In this document: one piece after another, positions 20,832 to 28,740 of the stretch
Position numbering within the stretch: position 1 is the first letter of the stretch
How the letters are laid out: every line of letters starts with the position of its first letter
NCBI GenBank assembly: GCA_905215325.1
Contig: CAJMPP010000029.1
Span: 1 to 28,815, forward strand
Reading direction: 5' to 3'
Origin: an uncultured bacterium
GTDB lineage: Bacteria > Actinomycetota > Coriobacteriia > Coriobacteriales > Eggerthellaceae
Length of the DNA: 28,815 nt
Notes under the pieces: model-generated
The model's database searches: none
What the model was told of the DNA's origin: nothing
The model's input: the letters and a program-made list of their open reading frames with translations, nothing else
Program-made: the position numbers and the translations under genes

Positions 20832-22046
20832 GTGGCAAGTTCTGAGTTGATCGAGGCTTTGCAGGCCTTGGCCCACGAGCGCAAGATCGACGAGTTCTAT
20901 CTGATCGACCGCTTGGAAGCCTCCCTGGCCAAAAGCTATCAGCATATCCTCGACCTCGAGTGGGACGCTCGAGTGACCATCGACCGCCAGACGGGCAAGA
21001 TCTACGTCTACGAGCTGGTCCCGGTCGGCGAACCCGACGAGGAGACGGGCGAGTACTCCGAGTTCGAGGAGCGCGATGTCACCCCCGCCGACGTCAGCCG
21101 CATCGCCGCGCAGAACGCCAAGAGCGTTATCAGCTCCATCGTTCGCGAGGCCGGCCGCCAGTCCATCTACGAGGAGTTCGCCGGCCGCGTCGGCGACCTG
21201 GTCACGGGCACCGTGCTGCAGGGCACGCCCGATTTCACCATCATCAAGATCCGCGACGGCGTCGAGGCGGAGCTGCCGCATTACGACGTGAAGCGCTATC
21301 CCGGCGAGCGTAACGAACGCCCCGCTGGCGAGCATTATCGCCACAACCAGCGTCTGAAGGTGCTTATCATCGAGGTGCGCGATCCCGGTTCGGACGCCCC
21401 GCGCATGCGCGGCGAGCAGGCCCGCCCGGCCATCGTCGTGTCCCGCACGCACCCCGACCTTATCCGTCGCCTGTTCGAGATCGAGGTTCCCGAGATCTAC
21501 GACGGCCTGGTCGAGATCAAGTCCATCGCCCGCGAGCCCGGCGCCCGCTCCAAGGTCGCCGTTACCTCCCGCGAGCATAACCTCGACCCCGTGGGCGCCT
21601 GCGTCGGCCCCAAGGGCAGCCGCGTGCGCATGGTCGTCGAGGAGCTGCGCAACGAGCGCGTCGACGTCATCCAGTGGGATGAGGACCCGGCCCGCTACGT
21701 GGCAAACGCCCTTTCCCCGGCCAAGGTCGATCGCGTCCTGGTCGACGAGGAGAACAACTACGCAACCGTCATCGTGCCCGACGACCAGCTGTCGCTGGCC
21801 ATCGGCAAGGAGGGCCAGAACGCCCGCCTGGCCGCGCGTCTGACCGGTTGGCACATTGACATCAAGTCCGCCAGCTTCACCGGCGCCCCGCTTCCGAAGA
21901 CCGAGAACATGCTCATCGACGAGGATGACCTCGAGGACGAGGAGGAGCTGTGCGCTTACGTTGACGAAAACGGCGTCCGCTGCCGCAACCATGCCCGTCC
22001 CGACAGCTGCTTCTGCGGCATCCACGACGGCCTGGACGAGGAATAG
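20832..22046 (+). CDS. nusA: Transcription elongation/termination factor NusA with Cys/His-rich tail
   Basis: 404 residues; GTG at 20832 after GAGAAAGGAAG. Domains in order: N-terminal RNA-polymerase binding domain (1-130), S1 (about 118-182: GDLVTGTVLQGTPDFTII), KH1 (VGACVGPKGSRVRMVVEEL, about 255-275) and KH2 (LSLAIGKEGQNARLAARLTG, about 320-340). NusA controls pausing, termination and antitermination. The C-terminus is odd: after an acidic stretch (IDEDDLEDEEE) comes C374-x9-C384-x2-H387-x5-C393-x-C395-x2-H398, ending DGLDEE, a pattern like small zinc-binding Cys/His motifs (compare the C...G.RC...A.....C..H type). I do not know this tail from standard NusA. Co-transcribed with rimP and ylxR (10-bp gap). 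Confidence 0.95.
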   Translation: MASSELIEALQALAHERKIDEFYLIDRLEASLAKSYQHILDLEWDARVTIDRQTGKIYVYELVPVGEPDEETGEYSEFEERDVTPADVSRIAAQNAKSVISSIVREAGRQSIYEEFAGRVGDLVTGTVLQGTPDFTIIKIRDGVEAELPHYDVKRYPGERNERPAGEHYRHNQRLKVLIIEVRDPGSDAPRMRGEQARPAIVVSRTHPDLIRRLFEIEVPEIYDGLVEIKSIAREPGARSKVAVTSREHNLDPVGACVGPKGSRVRMVVEELRNERVDVIQWDEDPARYVANALSPAKVDRVLVDEENNYATVIVPDDQLSLAIGKEGQNARLAARLTGWHIDIKSASFTGAPLPKTENMLIDEDDLEDEEELCAYVDENGVRCRNHARPDSCFCGIHDGLDEE

Positions 22047-22055
22047 GCGTCACAT

Positions 22056-22349
22056 ATGGCAACGGCAACCAACACGGGCAAACGACAACGCAGCTGCATC
22101 GCCTGCGGCGCGCAGGCCGACAAAACGGGCCTGCTGCGCATCGTACGCACCCCTGAGGGGGCCGTTGCGTTCGATGCCACCGGCCGCGCACCAGGTAGGG
22201 GCGCCTATGTGTGCTCCGCGGAATGCTTCGCAGCCGCGTGCAAGAGGAACAAGCTCGACCGAGCGCTTAAGGCGACGCTCGGCAGCGATGATTACGACCG
22301 GATCGCCGCCGATATCGCCGCGCACGCGCGCGATGCGAGGGAAATGTAG
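22056..22349 (+). CDS. ylxR: YlxR (RnpM-like) RNA-binding protein
   Basis: 97 residues. The motif QRSCIACGAQADKTGLLRIV near the N-terminus (residues 11-30) and GRAPGRGAYVCSAECFAAA (43-61) mark the YlxR/DUF448 family, whose usual text is RxCIxCR and GRGAYxC. Members bind RNA, and the Bacillus protein has been described as an RNase P modulator (RnpM). It sits between nusA and infB as in many Gram-positive bacteria; the ylxQ (L7Ae-like) gene often found there is absent. Start ATG at 22056, with a weak ribosome site (GAGGAATAGG) in the nusA end. The third residue of CIxCR is Ala and the final Arg is Gly here. Confidence 0.9.
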   Translation: MATATNTGKRQRSCIACGAQADKTGLLRIVRTPEGAVAFDATGRAPGRGAYVCSAECFAAACKRNKLDRALKATLGSDDYDRIAADIAAHARDAREM

Positions 22350-22360
22350 AGGAGTGGTAT

Positions 22361-25102
22361 ATGGCCAGCATGCGAGTACATGAGTTGGCGAAGGAGTTCA
22401 ACATGTCCAGCAAGGACATGCTCGACAAGCTCCACGAAATGAAGATCACCGCGAAAAGCCATGCCAGCATGCTGGCTGAGTCCGATGTGGAGAAGGTTCG
22501 CCAGAACCTGTCCCCCGAGATCAAGGAGCGCGCGGGCGAGCTTCCGGCCGAAGAGGCCAAGCAGCTCGCCGAGGAGCGCGCCGAGGCCAAGCGCCAGCAG
22601 GCCGAGGCCGAGCGCGCCCGTCGCGAGGCCGTCGAGCAGGAGCGCGCGGCCCGCGAGGCCGAGCGCGCCAAGCGCGCCGAGGAGGGCGGCCCTGCGGCCA
22701 AGCCCGCCGCCAAGCCGCAGGCCAAGAAGGTGACTAACAACCCCTTCGAGAGCTTGGCAAGCCAGATCGAATCCGAGAAGGAGCGCGTGGCCCGCGAGGC
22801 CGCCGAGCGCAAGGCCCGTGCCCGCGCTGCCGCCATGGCCAAGGAAGTCGCCAAGAAGCAGGCCGTCGAGGAGGCCCTGCGCAACCGCAACTCCAAGGGT
22901 TCGGCCCACAAGCCCGCAGCCGCGGCGCCCAAGCGCCAGGCACCGGTGCTCGGCGCCCGCAAGTCCAGCTTCGACAGCCTGCTCTCCCAGATCGAGTCCG
23001 AGAAGCAGCGCATCGAGAAGCAGAAGGCCGAGCAGCCCGCCCGCGGCGCCGATGCCAACAAGCAGCAGCGCGGCGCCCGCAAGCACGGCAAGAAGGGCAT
23101 GCATGTCGAGCAGCACGTGCCCGAGCTCGAGCAGCAGGCACCTGGTGAGGACCGTTACGCCCAGATGGCCGTGAAGGCCGAGGAGCTGCAGCGCGACAAG
23201 GTGCTCGCCGAGGCACGCGCCGCCGTCGCCGCCGCCAACTCCCATGAGGGCGAGGGCCGTCGTAAGAAGCGCAAGCAGAAGCGCGAGGCCGAGGCCCGCG
23301 AGCGCATGGAGATGGAGGCCATCGAGCGCGGCCTCGATCCCAGCCTGGTGCTCGACGATTCCGTCGTCGAGATCCCGCAGGGTTCCACCGTGGCCAAGTT
23401 CGCCGAGCTTCTCGGCGTGCAGCCCAACGACGTCATCAAGCGCCTGTTCATGCTCGGCCAGGTGCTCACGCTCACGCAGTCCATGTCCGATGAGCTCGTG
23501 GAGCTCATCGCCGACGACATGGGCCGCAAGGTCCGCGTCGTGTCCCCCGAAGAGGAGTTCGCCATCGTCTATCACGATAGCGACGAGGACCTCAAGCCGC
23601 GTCCGCCCGTCGTCACCGTCATGGGCCACGTCGACCACGGCAAGACGTCGCTGCTCGACGCCATCCGCCACACCGGCGTCGCCGAGGGCGAGGCCGGCGG
23701 CATCACGCAGCACATCGGCGCTTCGGTCGTGCGCATCGGCGATCGTCAGATCACCTTCATCGACACGCCCGGCCACGAGGCCTTCACGGCAATGCGCGCC
23801 CGCGGTGCCCAGGTGACCGACGTCATCGTCCTGGTCGTCGCCTCCGACGACGGCGTCATGCCGCAGACCATCGAGGCCATCAACCACGCTAAGGCCGCAA
23901 ACGTGCCGATCGTGGTGGCCGTCAACAAGATCGACAAGCCCGGCGCCAACCCCGATCGCGTGCGCCAGGAGCTCACCGAGTACGGCGTCATCCCCGAGGA
24001 GTGGGGCGGACAGAACATGTTCGTCAACGTCTCGGCGAAGAAGAAGCTGCACATCGACGACCTGCTCGAGACCATCCTGCTGCAGGCCGATGTGCTCGAG
24101 CTTCGCGCCAATCCCGATGCGCTGGCATCCGGCTTCGTCATCGAGGCCAACCTCGACAAGGGCCGCGGCCCCGTGGCCACCGTGCTCGTGCAGCGCGGCA
24201 CGCTGCATCCGGGCGACACCGTCGTCGCCGGCACGTCCTACGGACGCGTCCGCGCCTTGGTGGACCCGCGCGGCCAGCACGTCGAGGGCGCTGCGCCTTC
24301 CTACCCGGTCGAGATCCTGGGCCTGAACAGCGTTCCGGTCGCCGGCGACGAGTTCCGCGTGTTCGAGGACGAGCGCGATGCCCGCAAGCTGGCCGAGGAG
24401 CGCGCGCTGCGCGCACGCCTGGCCGAGCAGGAGACCAAGTCGCACATGAACCTGGACGACCTGTTCAACCGCATCGAGGAGGGTAAGCAGACCGACCTGA
24501 ACCTTATCGTGAAGGCCGACGTGCAGGGCTCCATCGAGGCGCTGCGCGACGCGTTCAACAAGATGGACCAGTCCGAGGTCAAGATCAACATCGTGCACTC
24601 CGCGGTCGGCGGCATCACCGAGACCGACGTCACGCTGGCTGCGGCTTCCGACGCCATCATCATCGGCTTCAACGTGCGTCCGACCGGCAAGTCCAAGCAG
24701 CAGGCCGAGAAGGAGAAGGTCGACATCCGCCTGTACCGCGTCATCTACCAGGCCATCGAGGACATCAACGCGGCCCGCGTGGGTCTGCTCAAGCCCGAGA
24801 TCGTCGAGGAGGACACCGGTACCGCCGAGGTGCGCGAGACCTTCAAGGTCCCGAAGGTGGGCACCATCGCCGGTTGCTACATCACCGACGGCGAGCTGCA
24901 CCGCGACGACAAGATCCGCCTCGTGCGCGAAGGCACCGTCATCTTCGAGGGCGAGCTTGCATCTCTGAAGCGCTTCAAGGACGACGTGAAGGCCGTCAAG
25001 CAGGGCTATGAGTGCGGTATCGGCGTTGCCGGCTATCAGGACCTCAAGGTCGGCGACACCATCGAGGGCTACACCATCAAGGAAGTTGAGCGCACCGAGT
25101 AA
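22361..25102 (+). CDS. infB: Translation initiation factor IF-2
   Basis: 913 residues, with ATG at 22361 after GAGGAGTGGTAT. Order: an N-terminal IF2-N domain (MASMRVHELAKEFNMSSKDM), a long charged and Ala/Arg/Glu-rich linker (about 60-310), a second IF2-N-type domain (IPQGSTVAKFAELLGVQPND), then the GTPase: G1 GHVDHGKTS (from 422), G2/switch GGITQHIGA, G3 DTPGHEAF, G4 NKID, G5 SAK; then domains II-IV, with C-terminal VGVAGYQDLKVGDTIEGY-like end (GIGVAGYQDLKVGDTIEGY). It brings fMet-tRNA to the 30S subunit and aids subunit joining. It ends the first part of the cluster; a long hairpin and a probable promoter follow before rbfA. The linker is long, as in actinobacterial IF-2. Confidence 0.97.
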   Translation: MASMRVHELAKEFNMSSKDMLDKLHEMKITAKSHASMLAESDVEKVRQNLSPEIKERAGELPAEEAKQLAEERAEAKRQQAEAERARREAVEQERAAREAERAKRAEEGGPAAKPAAKPQAKKVTNNPFESLASQIESEKERVAREAAERKARARAAAMAKEVAKKQAVEEALRNRNSKGSAHKPAAAAPKRQAPVLGARKSSFDSLLSQIESEKQRIEKQKAEQPARGADANKQQRGARKHGKKGMHVEQHVPELEQQAPGEDRYAQMAVKAEELQRDKVLAEARAAVAAANSHEGEGRRKKRKQKREAEARERMEMEAIERGLDPSLVLDDSVVEIPQGSTVAKFAELLGVQPNDVIKRLFMLGQVLTLTQSMSDELVELIADDMGRKVRVVSPEEEFAIVYHDSDEDLKPRPPVVTVMGHVDHGKTSLLDAIRHTGVAEGEAGGITQHIGASVVRIGDRQITFIDTPGHEAFTAMRARGAQVTDVIVLVVASDDGVMPQTIEAINHAKAANVPIVVAVNKIDKPGANPDRVRQELTEYGVIPEEWGGQNMFVNVSAKKKLHIDDLLETILLQADVLELRANPDALASGFVIEANLDKGRGPVATVLVQRGTLHPGDTVVAGTSYGRVRALVDPRGQHVEGAAPSYPVEILGLNSVPVAGDEFRVFEDERDARKLAEERALRARLAEQETKSHMNLDDLFNRIEEGKQTDLNLIVKADVQGSIEALRDAFNKMDQSEVKINIVHSAVGGITETDVTLAAASDAIIIGFNVRPTGKSKQQAEKEKVDIRLYRVIYQAIEDINAARVGLLKPEIVEEDTGTAEVRETFKVPKVGTIAGCYITDGELHRDDKIRLVREGTVIFEGELASLKRFKDDVKAVKQGYECGIGVAGYQDLKVGDTIEGYTIKEVERTE

Positions 25103-25105
25103 TAA

Positions 25106-25132
25106 GCGTTGCCGCCTGCAAGGGCGGCACGC
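25106..25132 (+). other. Hairpin just after infB
   Basis: GCGT-T-GCCGCC, loop TGCAAG, GGCGGC-ACGC: a 10-bp stem with one bulged base. No T-tract follows, so it is not a typical terminator. Confidence 0.5.
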
Positions 25133-25147
25133 CCTCGGCGCATGAAA

Positions 25148-25240
25148 GGGCTCCGGCATTCGATCCGGCTCCTAGGTTCCGCAAGACGTGTACGCGCGTA
25201 CGTGTCTTGCGGTGACGGAGCGGATTCGAGGCCGGAGCCC
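25148..25240. other. 93-bp imperfect palindrome (long hairpin) between infB and rbfA
   Basis: The outer arms GGGCTCCGGC (25148-25157) and GCCGGAGCCC (25231-25240) pair perfectly. Inside, TTCGATCCGGCTCC matches GGAGCGGATTCGAG with small bulges, and the centre CCGCAAGAC/GTCTTGCGG pairs over nine bases around GTACGCGCGTAC, itself a palindrome. As RNA it would be a long, stable hairpin, a possible RNase III site, partial terminator or small mobile-type palindrome. No T-tract follows. Confidence 0.7.
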
Positions 25241-25269
25241 TTCTCGCTACCTTCGTGGTGCCCTATACT
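25241..25269 (+). promoter_or_regulatory. Possible promoter for rbfA-nrnA-truB-ribF
   Basis: -10 TATACT at 25264-25269, with TTCTCG at 25241-25246 as weak -35, spacing 17. It starts right where the long hairpin ends and lies 40 bp before rbfA, so the second part of the cluster can be transcribed on its own. Confidence 0.5.
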
Positions 25270-25308
25270 TCATGTATCCAAACCTGACCCTTCAGAGGAG
25301 CTGTATCT

Positions 25309-25719
25309 ATGAAGCAAGGTTCCACCAACCGTAAAGTCAATCAGCAGGCGCGCGAGGTCATCGCATCCATCCTGCTCTTCGAGATCTCCGACCCGCGCCT
25401 GTCGCTGGTCACCATCACGGGCTGCGAGGTCAGCTACGACCGCAGCGTCTGCAACGTTTTCTACACCGCCGATCGCGGCGAATACGAGGAAGTCGCCGAA
25501 GCCTTCGAGAAGGCTTCGGGTCGCATCCGCTCGCTCATGGCGCGTCAGCTTTCCTGGCGCGTGGCGCCTGCGCTGCGCTTCATCCTGGATAAGTCCGTGG
25601 ATGAGGCCGAGCGCATCGCATCTGCCCTCGAGCGCGATGCCGAGCGCAATCGCGAATCGGCCGCCATCGCCGCCGAGCGCGAGGCCATCGAAGCAGCTGA
25701 AGAAACCGATCAGGAATAG
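25309..25719 (+). CDS. rbfA: Ribosome-binding factor A
   Basis: 136 residues; ATG at 25309 after CAGAGGAGCTGTATCT. Family text: RKVNQQAREVIASILLFEISDPR (shown as KVNQQAREVIA and LFEISDPRL), VTITGCEVSYDRSVCNVFYT, and MARQLSWRVAPALRFILDKS. These are the usual RbfA strands of the KH-like fold (about residues 10-110). RbfA aids late 30S maturation. The C-terminal 30 residues are Glu/Ala-rich and helical. It is followed 15 bp later by nrnA. Matches the normal order after infB. Confidence 0.95.
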   Translation: MKQGSTNRKVNQQAREVIASILLFEISDPRLSLVTITGCEVSYDRSVCNVFYTADRGEYEEVAEAFEKASGRIRSLMARQLSWRVAPALRFILDKSVDEAERIASALERDAERNRESAAIAAEREAIEAAEETDQE

Positions 25720-25734
25720 CGGGGGATCGCCGCT

Positions 25735-26733
25735 ATGACCGTAACCCCTCAAACGAACTGCACGCTCGAGCAGCTCGCCGATGCCTTGCGTCCGCTCGAT
25801 GATCTCGTCATCTGCGGCCACGTTAGCCCCGATGGCGACTGCCTGGGCTCCCAGCTCGGCCTTGCCGCCGCGTTGCGCCAGCTCGGCAAGCGCGTGACCT
25901 GCGTGCTGGTCAAGGACGAGCCCATCGAGGAGAACCTGTTGCAGCTGCTGCCGGGAGCTGCCGATATGGTGCCGGCGTGCGAGTACGACGGCCCTGTCGG
26001 CGCCTTCGTCGGCGTGGACGTTCCCACGCGCGAGCGCATCGGCCAGGCGGCGTGCAGCCTCCTCGATCGCGCGCAGGCCTCATTCACCATCGACCACCAT
26101 GCGGTCGACGAGCGTATGTGCGAACTGGCCTACGTGGACCCCGATGCCGCATCCACCACCTTGCTCATCTGGGAGCTTTCGGGGATGCTCGGCGTCTCAC
26201 GTTCCGGCGATCTGGTCACGTGCTGCTACACGGGCCTGGTCACCGATACCGGCCGCTTCCAGTATCAGAACACCGATGCCCGCTGCATGCGCCTCGCGTC
26301 TCAGATGGTCGAGGAGGGTGCCGACCCTGCATCCATTTCCCGAGCGGTATTCCAGAACCGCACGCTTGCCTCCATGCAGCTTGAAGCCCAGGCGGTCTCG
26401 CGTGCGGAGTTCCATGAGCGGGAAGGGTTCGCCATCAGCTACCTTACGCTTGCGGACTTCGCCCGTTTCGGTGCCGTGAAGTCGGATGCCGAGCCGGTCA
26501 TCAACGCGCTGCGCTCCATCGCCGGCGTCAACGTCGCCTGCATGCTTCGCCAGCATGAGGACTGCATCCGAGGCAGCCTTCGCGCGAAAGACGATACCGA
26601 TGTGTCCGCCATCGCCCGGGCATTCGGCGGCGGCGGTCACGTCGCCGCAGCGGGTTTCACCATGCATGGCAGCATGCAGGAAGCCGTGGATCGGGTGCGT
26701 GCGGCGCTGCAAGAGGCGGTGTGCGCCAGGTGA
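25735..26733 (+). CDS. nrnA: DHH/DHHA1 phosphoesterase, NrnA-like (oligoribonuclease/pAp phosphatase)
   Basis: 332 residues, ATG at 25735 after GGGGGATCGCC. DHH family motifs are visible: ICGHVSPDGDCLGSQ (Asp residues binding Mn, about 27-41), GVDVPTRERIG, the signature DHH in FTIDHHAV (about 119-121), TGLVTDTGRFQYQN, and the DHHA1 glycine motif FGGGGHVAAAGF near the C-terminus. It degrades short oligoribonucleotides (nanoRNA) and pAp. The place between rbfA and truB is the usual one for this gene. Its stop lies within the start region of truB (overlap), so they are translationally coupled. Confidence 0.92.
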   Translation: MTVTPQTNCTLEQLADALRPLDDLVICGHVSPDGDCLGSQLGLAAALRQLGKRVTCVLVKDEPIEENLLQLLPGAADMVPACEYDGPVGAFVGVDVPTRERIGQAACSLLDRAQASFTIDHHAVDERMCELAYVDPDAASTTLLIWELSGMLGVSRSGDLVTCCYTGLVTDTGRFQYQNTDARCMRLASQMVEEGADPASISRAVFQNRTLASMQLEAQAVSRAEFHEREGFAISYLTLADFARFGAVKSDAEPVINALRSIAGVNVACMLRQHEDCIRGSLRAKDDTDVSAIARAFGGGGHVAAAGFTMHGSMQEAVDRVRAALQEAVCAR

Positions 26734-27743
26734 AGCGAGGAGAATCGGGGCTGTCGCTGGTAGTCGGCGTCGACAAGCCCAGCGGCATGACGTCCCATGA
26801 CGTGGTCAATCGCTGCCGTCGCATCTTCGGCGAGAAGCGCGTCGGCCATACGGGCACGCTCGATCCGCTTGCAAGCGGTGTGCTGCCCATCTGCATCGGC
26901 CCCGCCACCAGGTTGGGCGCTTATCTTACCGGGCACGATAAAGCGTATCGGGCAACCATCGCGTTCGGCGTGGGAACCGATACCGACGATTGCGAAGGCG
27001 TGGTCACGCGCACCGGAGAAGCGCCGGTGGAAGTCGGCGACCGCAGCTTTGCGGAGCAAGCGGTCGAGCAGATGCTCGGGCCGCAGAAGCAGATGCCGCC
27101 GGCGTATTCAGCCATCAAAGTGAACGGGAAGAAGTCCTACGAGGCTGCGCGCGAAGGCCATATCATCGAGCTTTCCCCGCGAGATATCGAGGTGTACTCG
27201 GCGAAGCTCATCGCCGTCCGTTCGGGCGTGGGGGAGCAGCTTCCCGAGTGGGACGTCGAATTCCGCGTTTCGAAGGGCACCTATATCCGCGCGTTGGCGC
27301 GTGATTTGGGCCACAAAATCGGGTGTCCGGCTCATCTGGCTGCGCTCAGGCGCCTGGAGGTCGGCGGCCTTGCGCTTGATGAGTGCGTGCCGCTCGAGGC
27401 GCTTGAGGAGCTCAAGCTGCGTGCCGCCTTGGACCCGGTGCGGTTGCTGGACGTCCGCTTCGCTTACGTGGAGGGCGCAGCCGCCCAAGCCGTGGGCAAC
27501 GGCAATGCGCTCCGTGCGGCCGATTGCCAGCTGTTCGAGCGCAGGCGTACCACGGCCCAAGCCGAGATGTGCGCTTGCACTGCCGGCGTGCGTGAAAGCG
27601 CACAAGCCCCGCAAGAGGGAGAGATTATCGCGGTCATCAGCCAAAACAAGGTTGTGGCCTTGTATCAGTACGACAGCAAGCGTGCATCGTTCAAGGCATG
27701 CTGCGTGTTCCAAACGGGGGTGCTTCGTGGCGCAGATCTTTAA
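26721..27743 (+). CDS. truB: tRNA pseudouridine(55) synthase TruB
   Basis: 340 residues if started at GTG 26721; a GTG at 26730, overlapping the nrnA stop as GTGA, would give 337. Ribosome site AAGAGGCGG lies inside nrnA. Motifs: VVGVDKPSGMTSHDVVN, the catalytic GTLDPLASG (Asp), QMPPAYSAIKVNGKKSYE (shown as PPAYSAIKVNGKKSYE) and GTYIRALARDLG. TruB makes pseudouridine at position 55 in the T-loop of tRNA. The C-terminal part (about 245-340) after RLLDVRFAYVEG is less conserved and Ala/Arg-rich. It overlaps ribF by 17 bp at the end. Confidence 0.93.
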   Translation: MRQVKRGESGLSLVVGVDKPSGMTSHDVVNRCRRIFGEKRVGHTGTLDPLASGVLPICIGPATRLGAYLTGHDKAYRATIAFGVGTDTDDCEGVVTRTGEAPVEVGDRSFAEQAVEQMLGPQKQMPPAYSAIKVNGKKSYEAAREGHIIELSPRDIEVYSAKLIAVRSGVGEQLPEWDVEFRVSKGTYIRALARDLGHKIGCPAHLAALRRLEVGGLALDECVPLEALEELKLRAALDPVRLLDVRFAYVEGAAAQAVGNGNALRAADCQLFERRRTTAQAEMCACTAGVRESAQAPQEGEIIAVISQNKVVALYQYDSKRASFKACCVFQTGVLRGADL

Positions 27744-28650
27744 AGCCGACGAAACGTTCGATCGCGGGTATTTCCAAGGCGCCTCGTGCGCGTTCGGCGT
27801 GTTCGATGGCGTGCATCGTGGCCATCGGTTCCTCTTGTCGTGCGCGCAGGATACCGCACGCGAAAACGGCGGGAAGTCCATCGCGCTCACATTCGACATC
27901 GATCCCGATGAGATGTTTCACGCGCAGCGTCTTCGCAAGCTCATGTCGAACCAGGAGCGTTTGGAGATGCTCGCGCAAACCGGCGTCGATGCGGTGGTTG
28001 CCCTTCCGTTTACGCGCGAGTTCGCGGCCAGCTCCCCTGAGGAATTCCTGGTCCGTACGTTCGGCACCGGCGTTCCCGCGCATCTGCACGTGGGTTTCGA
28101 TTTCCACTTCGGGGCGAAAGCCGCCGGCGCGGTGCCGGAGCTGCGCACGTGGGCCGATGGTCACGGCATGCAGGTGCATGCGCATGACCTGAAAAGCGAT
28201 GACGGCGCCCCCATCACCGCTACGCGCATTCGTCTGCTGTTGGCCGACGGAAAGCTCGACGAGGCAAATCATCTGCTCGGGCGCCCGTATTTCATGACGG
28301 GCATTGTTCGCCCCGGCCGCGGCGAGGGCGCCGACATGGGCATCCGCACCGCGAATCTCGAGGTTCCCGACCAGATGCGCCCGCTTTCCGATGGCGTGTA
28401 CGGGGCATATGCGCACGTCGACGGCAGACGCTACAAGGCCGCGGTGAACGTGGGCGTGGCCGCAACGTTCGCCGATCGCGCCACGGCAACCTGCGAGGTC
28501 CATATCCTTGACTTCGACGGCGACATCTATGGCCAGTACATGAAAGTCGAGTTTATGAAGTGGCTTCGCCCGATGCGCGCCTTCGACGATATCTCCGAGC
28601 TCATCGCTGCTGTGCAGGCCAACATCGATTGGGTGCGCGAGAACCTGTAG
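27727..28650 (+). CDS. ribF: Bifunctional riboflavin kinase/FAD synthetase
   Basis: 307 residues from GTG at 27727, 3 nt after the GGGGGTG site; the frame runs far upstream within truB. N-terminal FMN adenylyltransferase: CAFGVFDGVHRGHRFLL (about 21-37), LMSNQERLEMLA, FTREFA, GFDFHFGAKAAG and the ITATRIRLLL segment (163-172). C-terminal riboflavin kinase: LGRPYFMTGIV (184-194), TAN (208-210), DGVYGAY, VNVGVAATF, and Glu257 in CEVHILDF as catalytic base. The kinase motif normally reads PTAN; here it is RTAN (Arg207). It makes FMN and FAD, needed by the many flavoproteins of this window. Ends the cluster, followed by a strong terminator. Confidence 0.94.
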   Translation: MAQIFKADETFDRGYFQGASCAFGVFDGVHRGHRFLLSCAQDTARENGGKSIALTFDIDPDEMFHAQRLRKLMSNQERLEMLAQTGVDAVVALPFTREFAASSPEEFLVRTFGTGVPAHLHVGFDFHFGAKAAGAVPELRTWADGHGMQVHAHDLKSDDGAPITATRIRLLLADGKLDEANHLLGRPYFMTGIVRPGRGEGADMGIRTANLEVPDQMRPLSDGVYGAYAHVDGRRYKAAVNVGVAATFADRATATCEVHILDFDGDIYGQYMKVEFMKWLRPMRAFDDISELIAAVQANIDWVRENL

Positions 28651-28681
28651 GGAACCAAAGCGCCATGGTTTTCGTAAAACC

Positions 28682-28717
28682 AAAAAAGAAGCGACCCGAT
28701 CGGGTCGCTTCTTTTTT
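28682..28717. terminator. Bidirectional terminator after ribF
   Basis: A 36-bp perfect palindrome: AAAAAAGAAGCGACCC, GATC, and its complement ending in TTTTTT. It ends ribF and also the convergent gdhA on the minus strand. Confidence 0.95.
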
Positions 28718-28740
28718 CACGGTGATTCGGGTGGTTTCCC

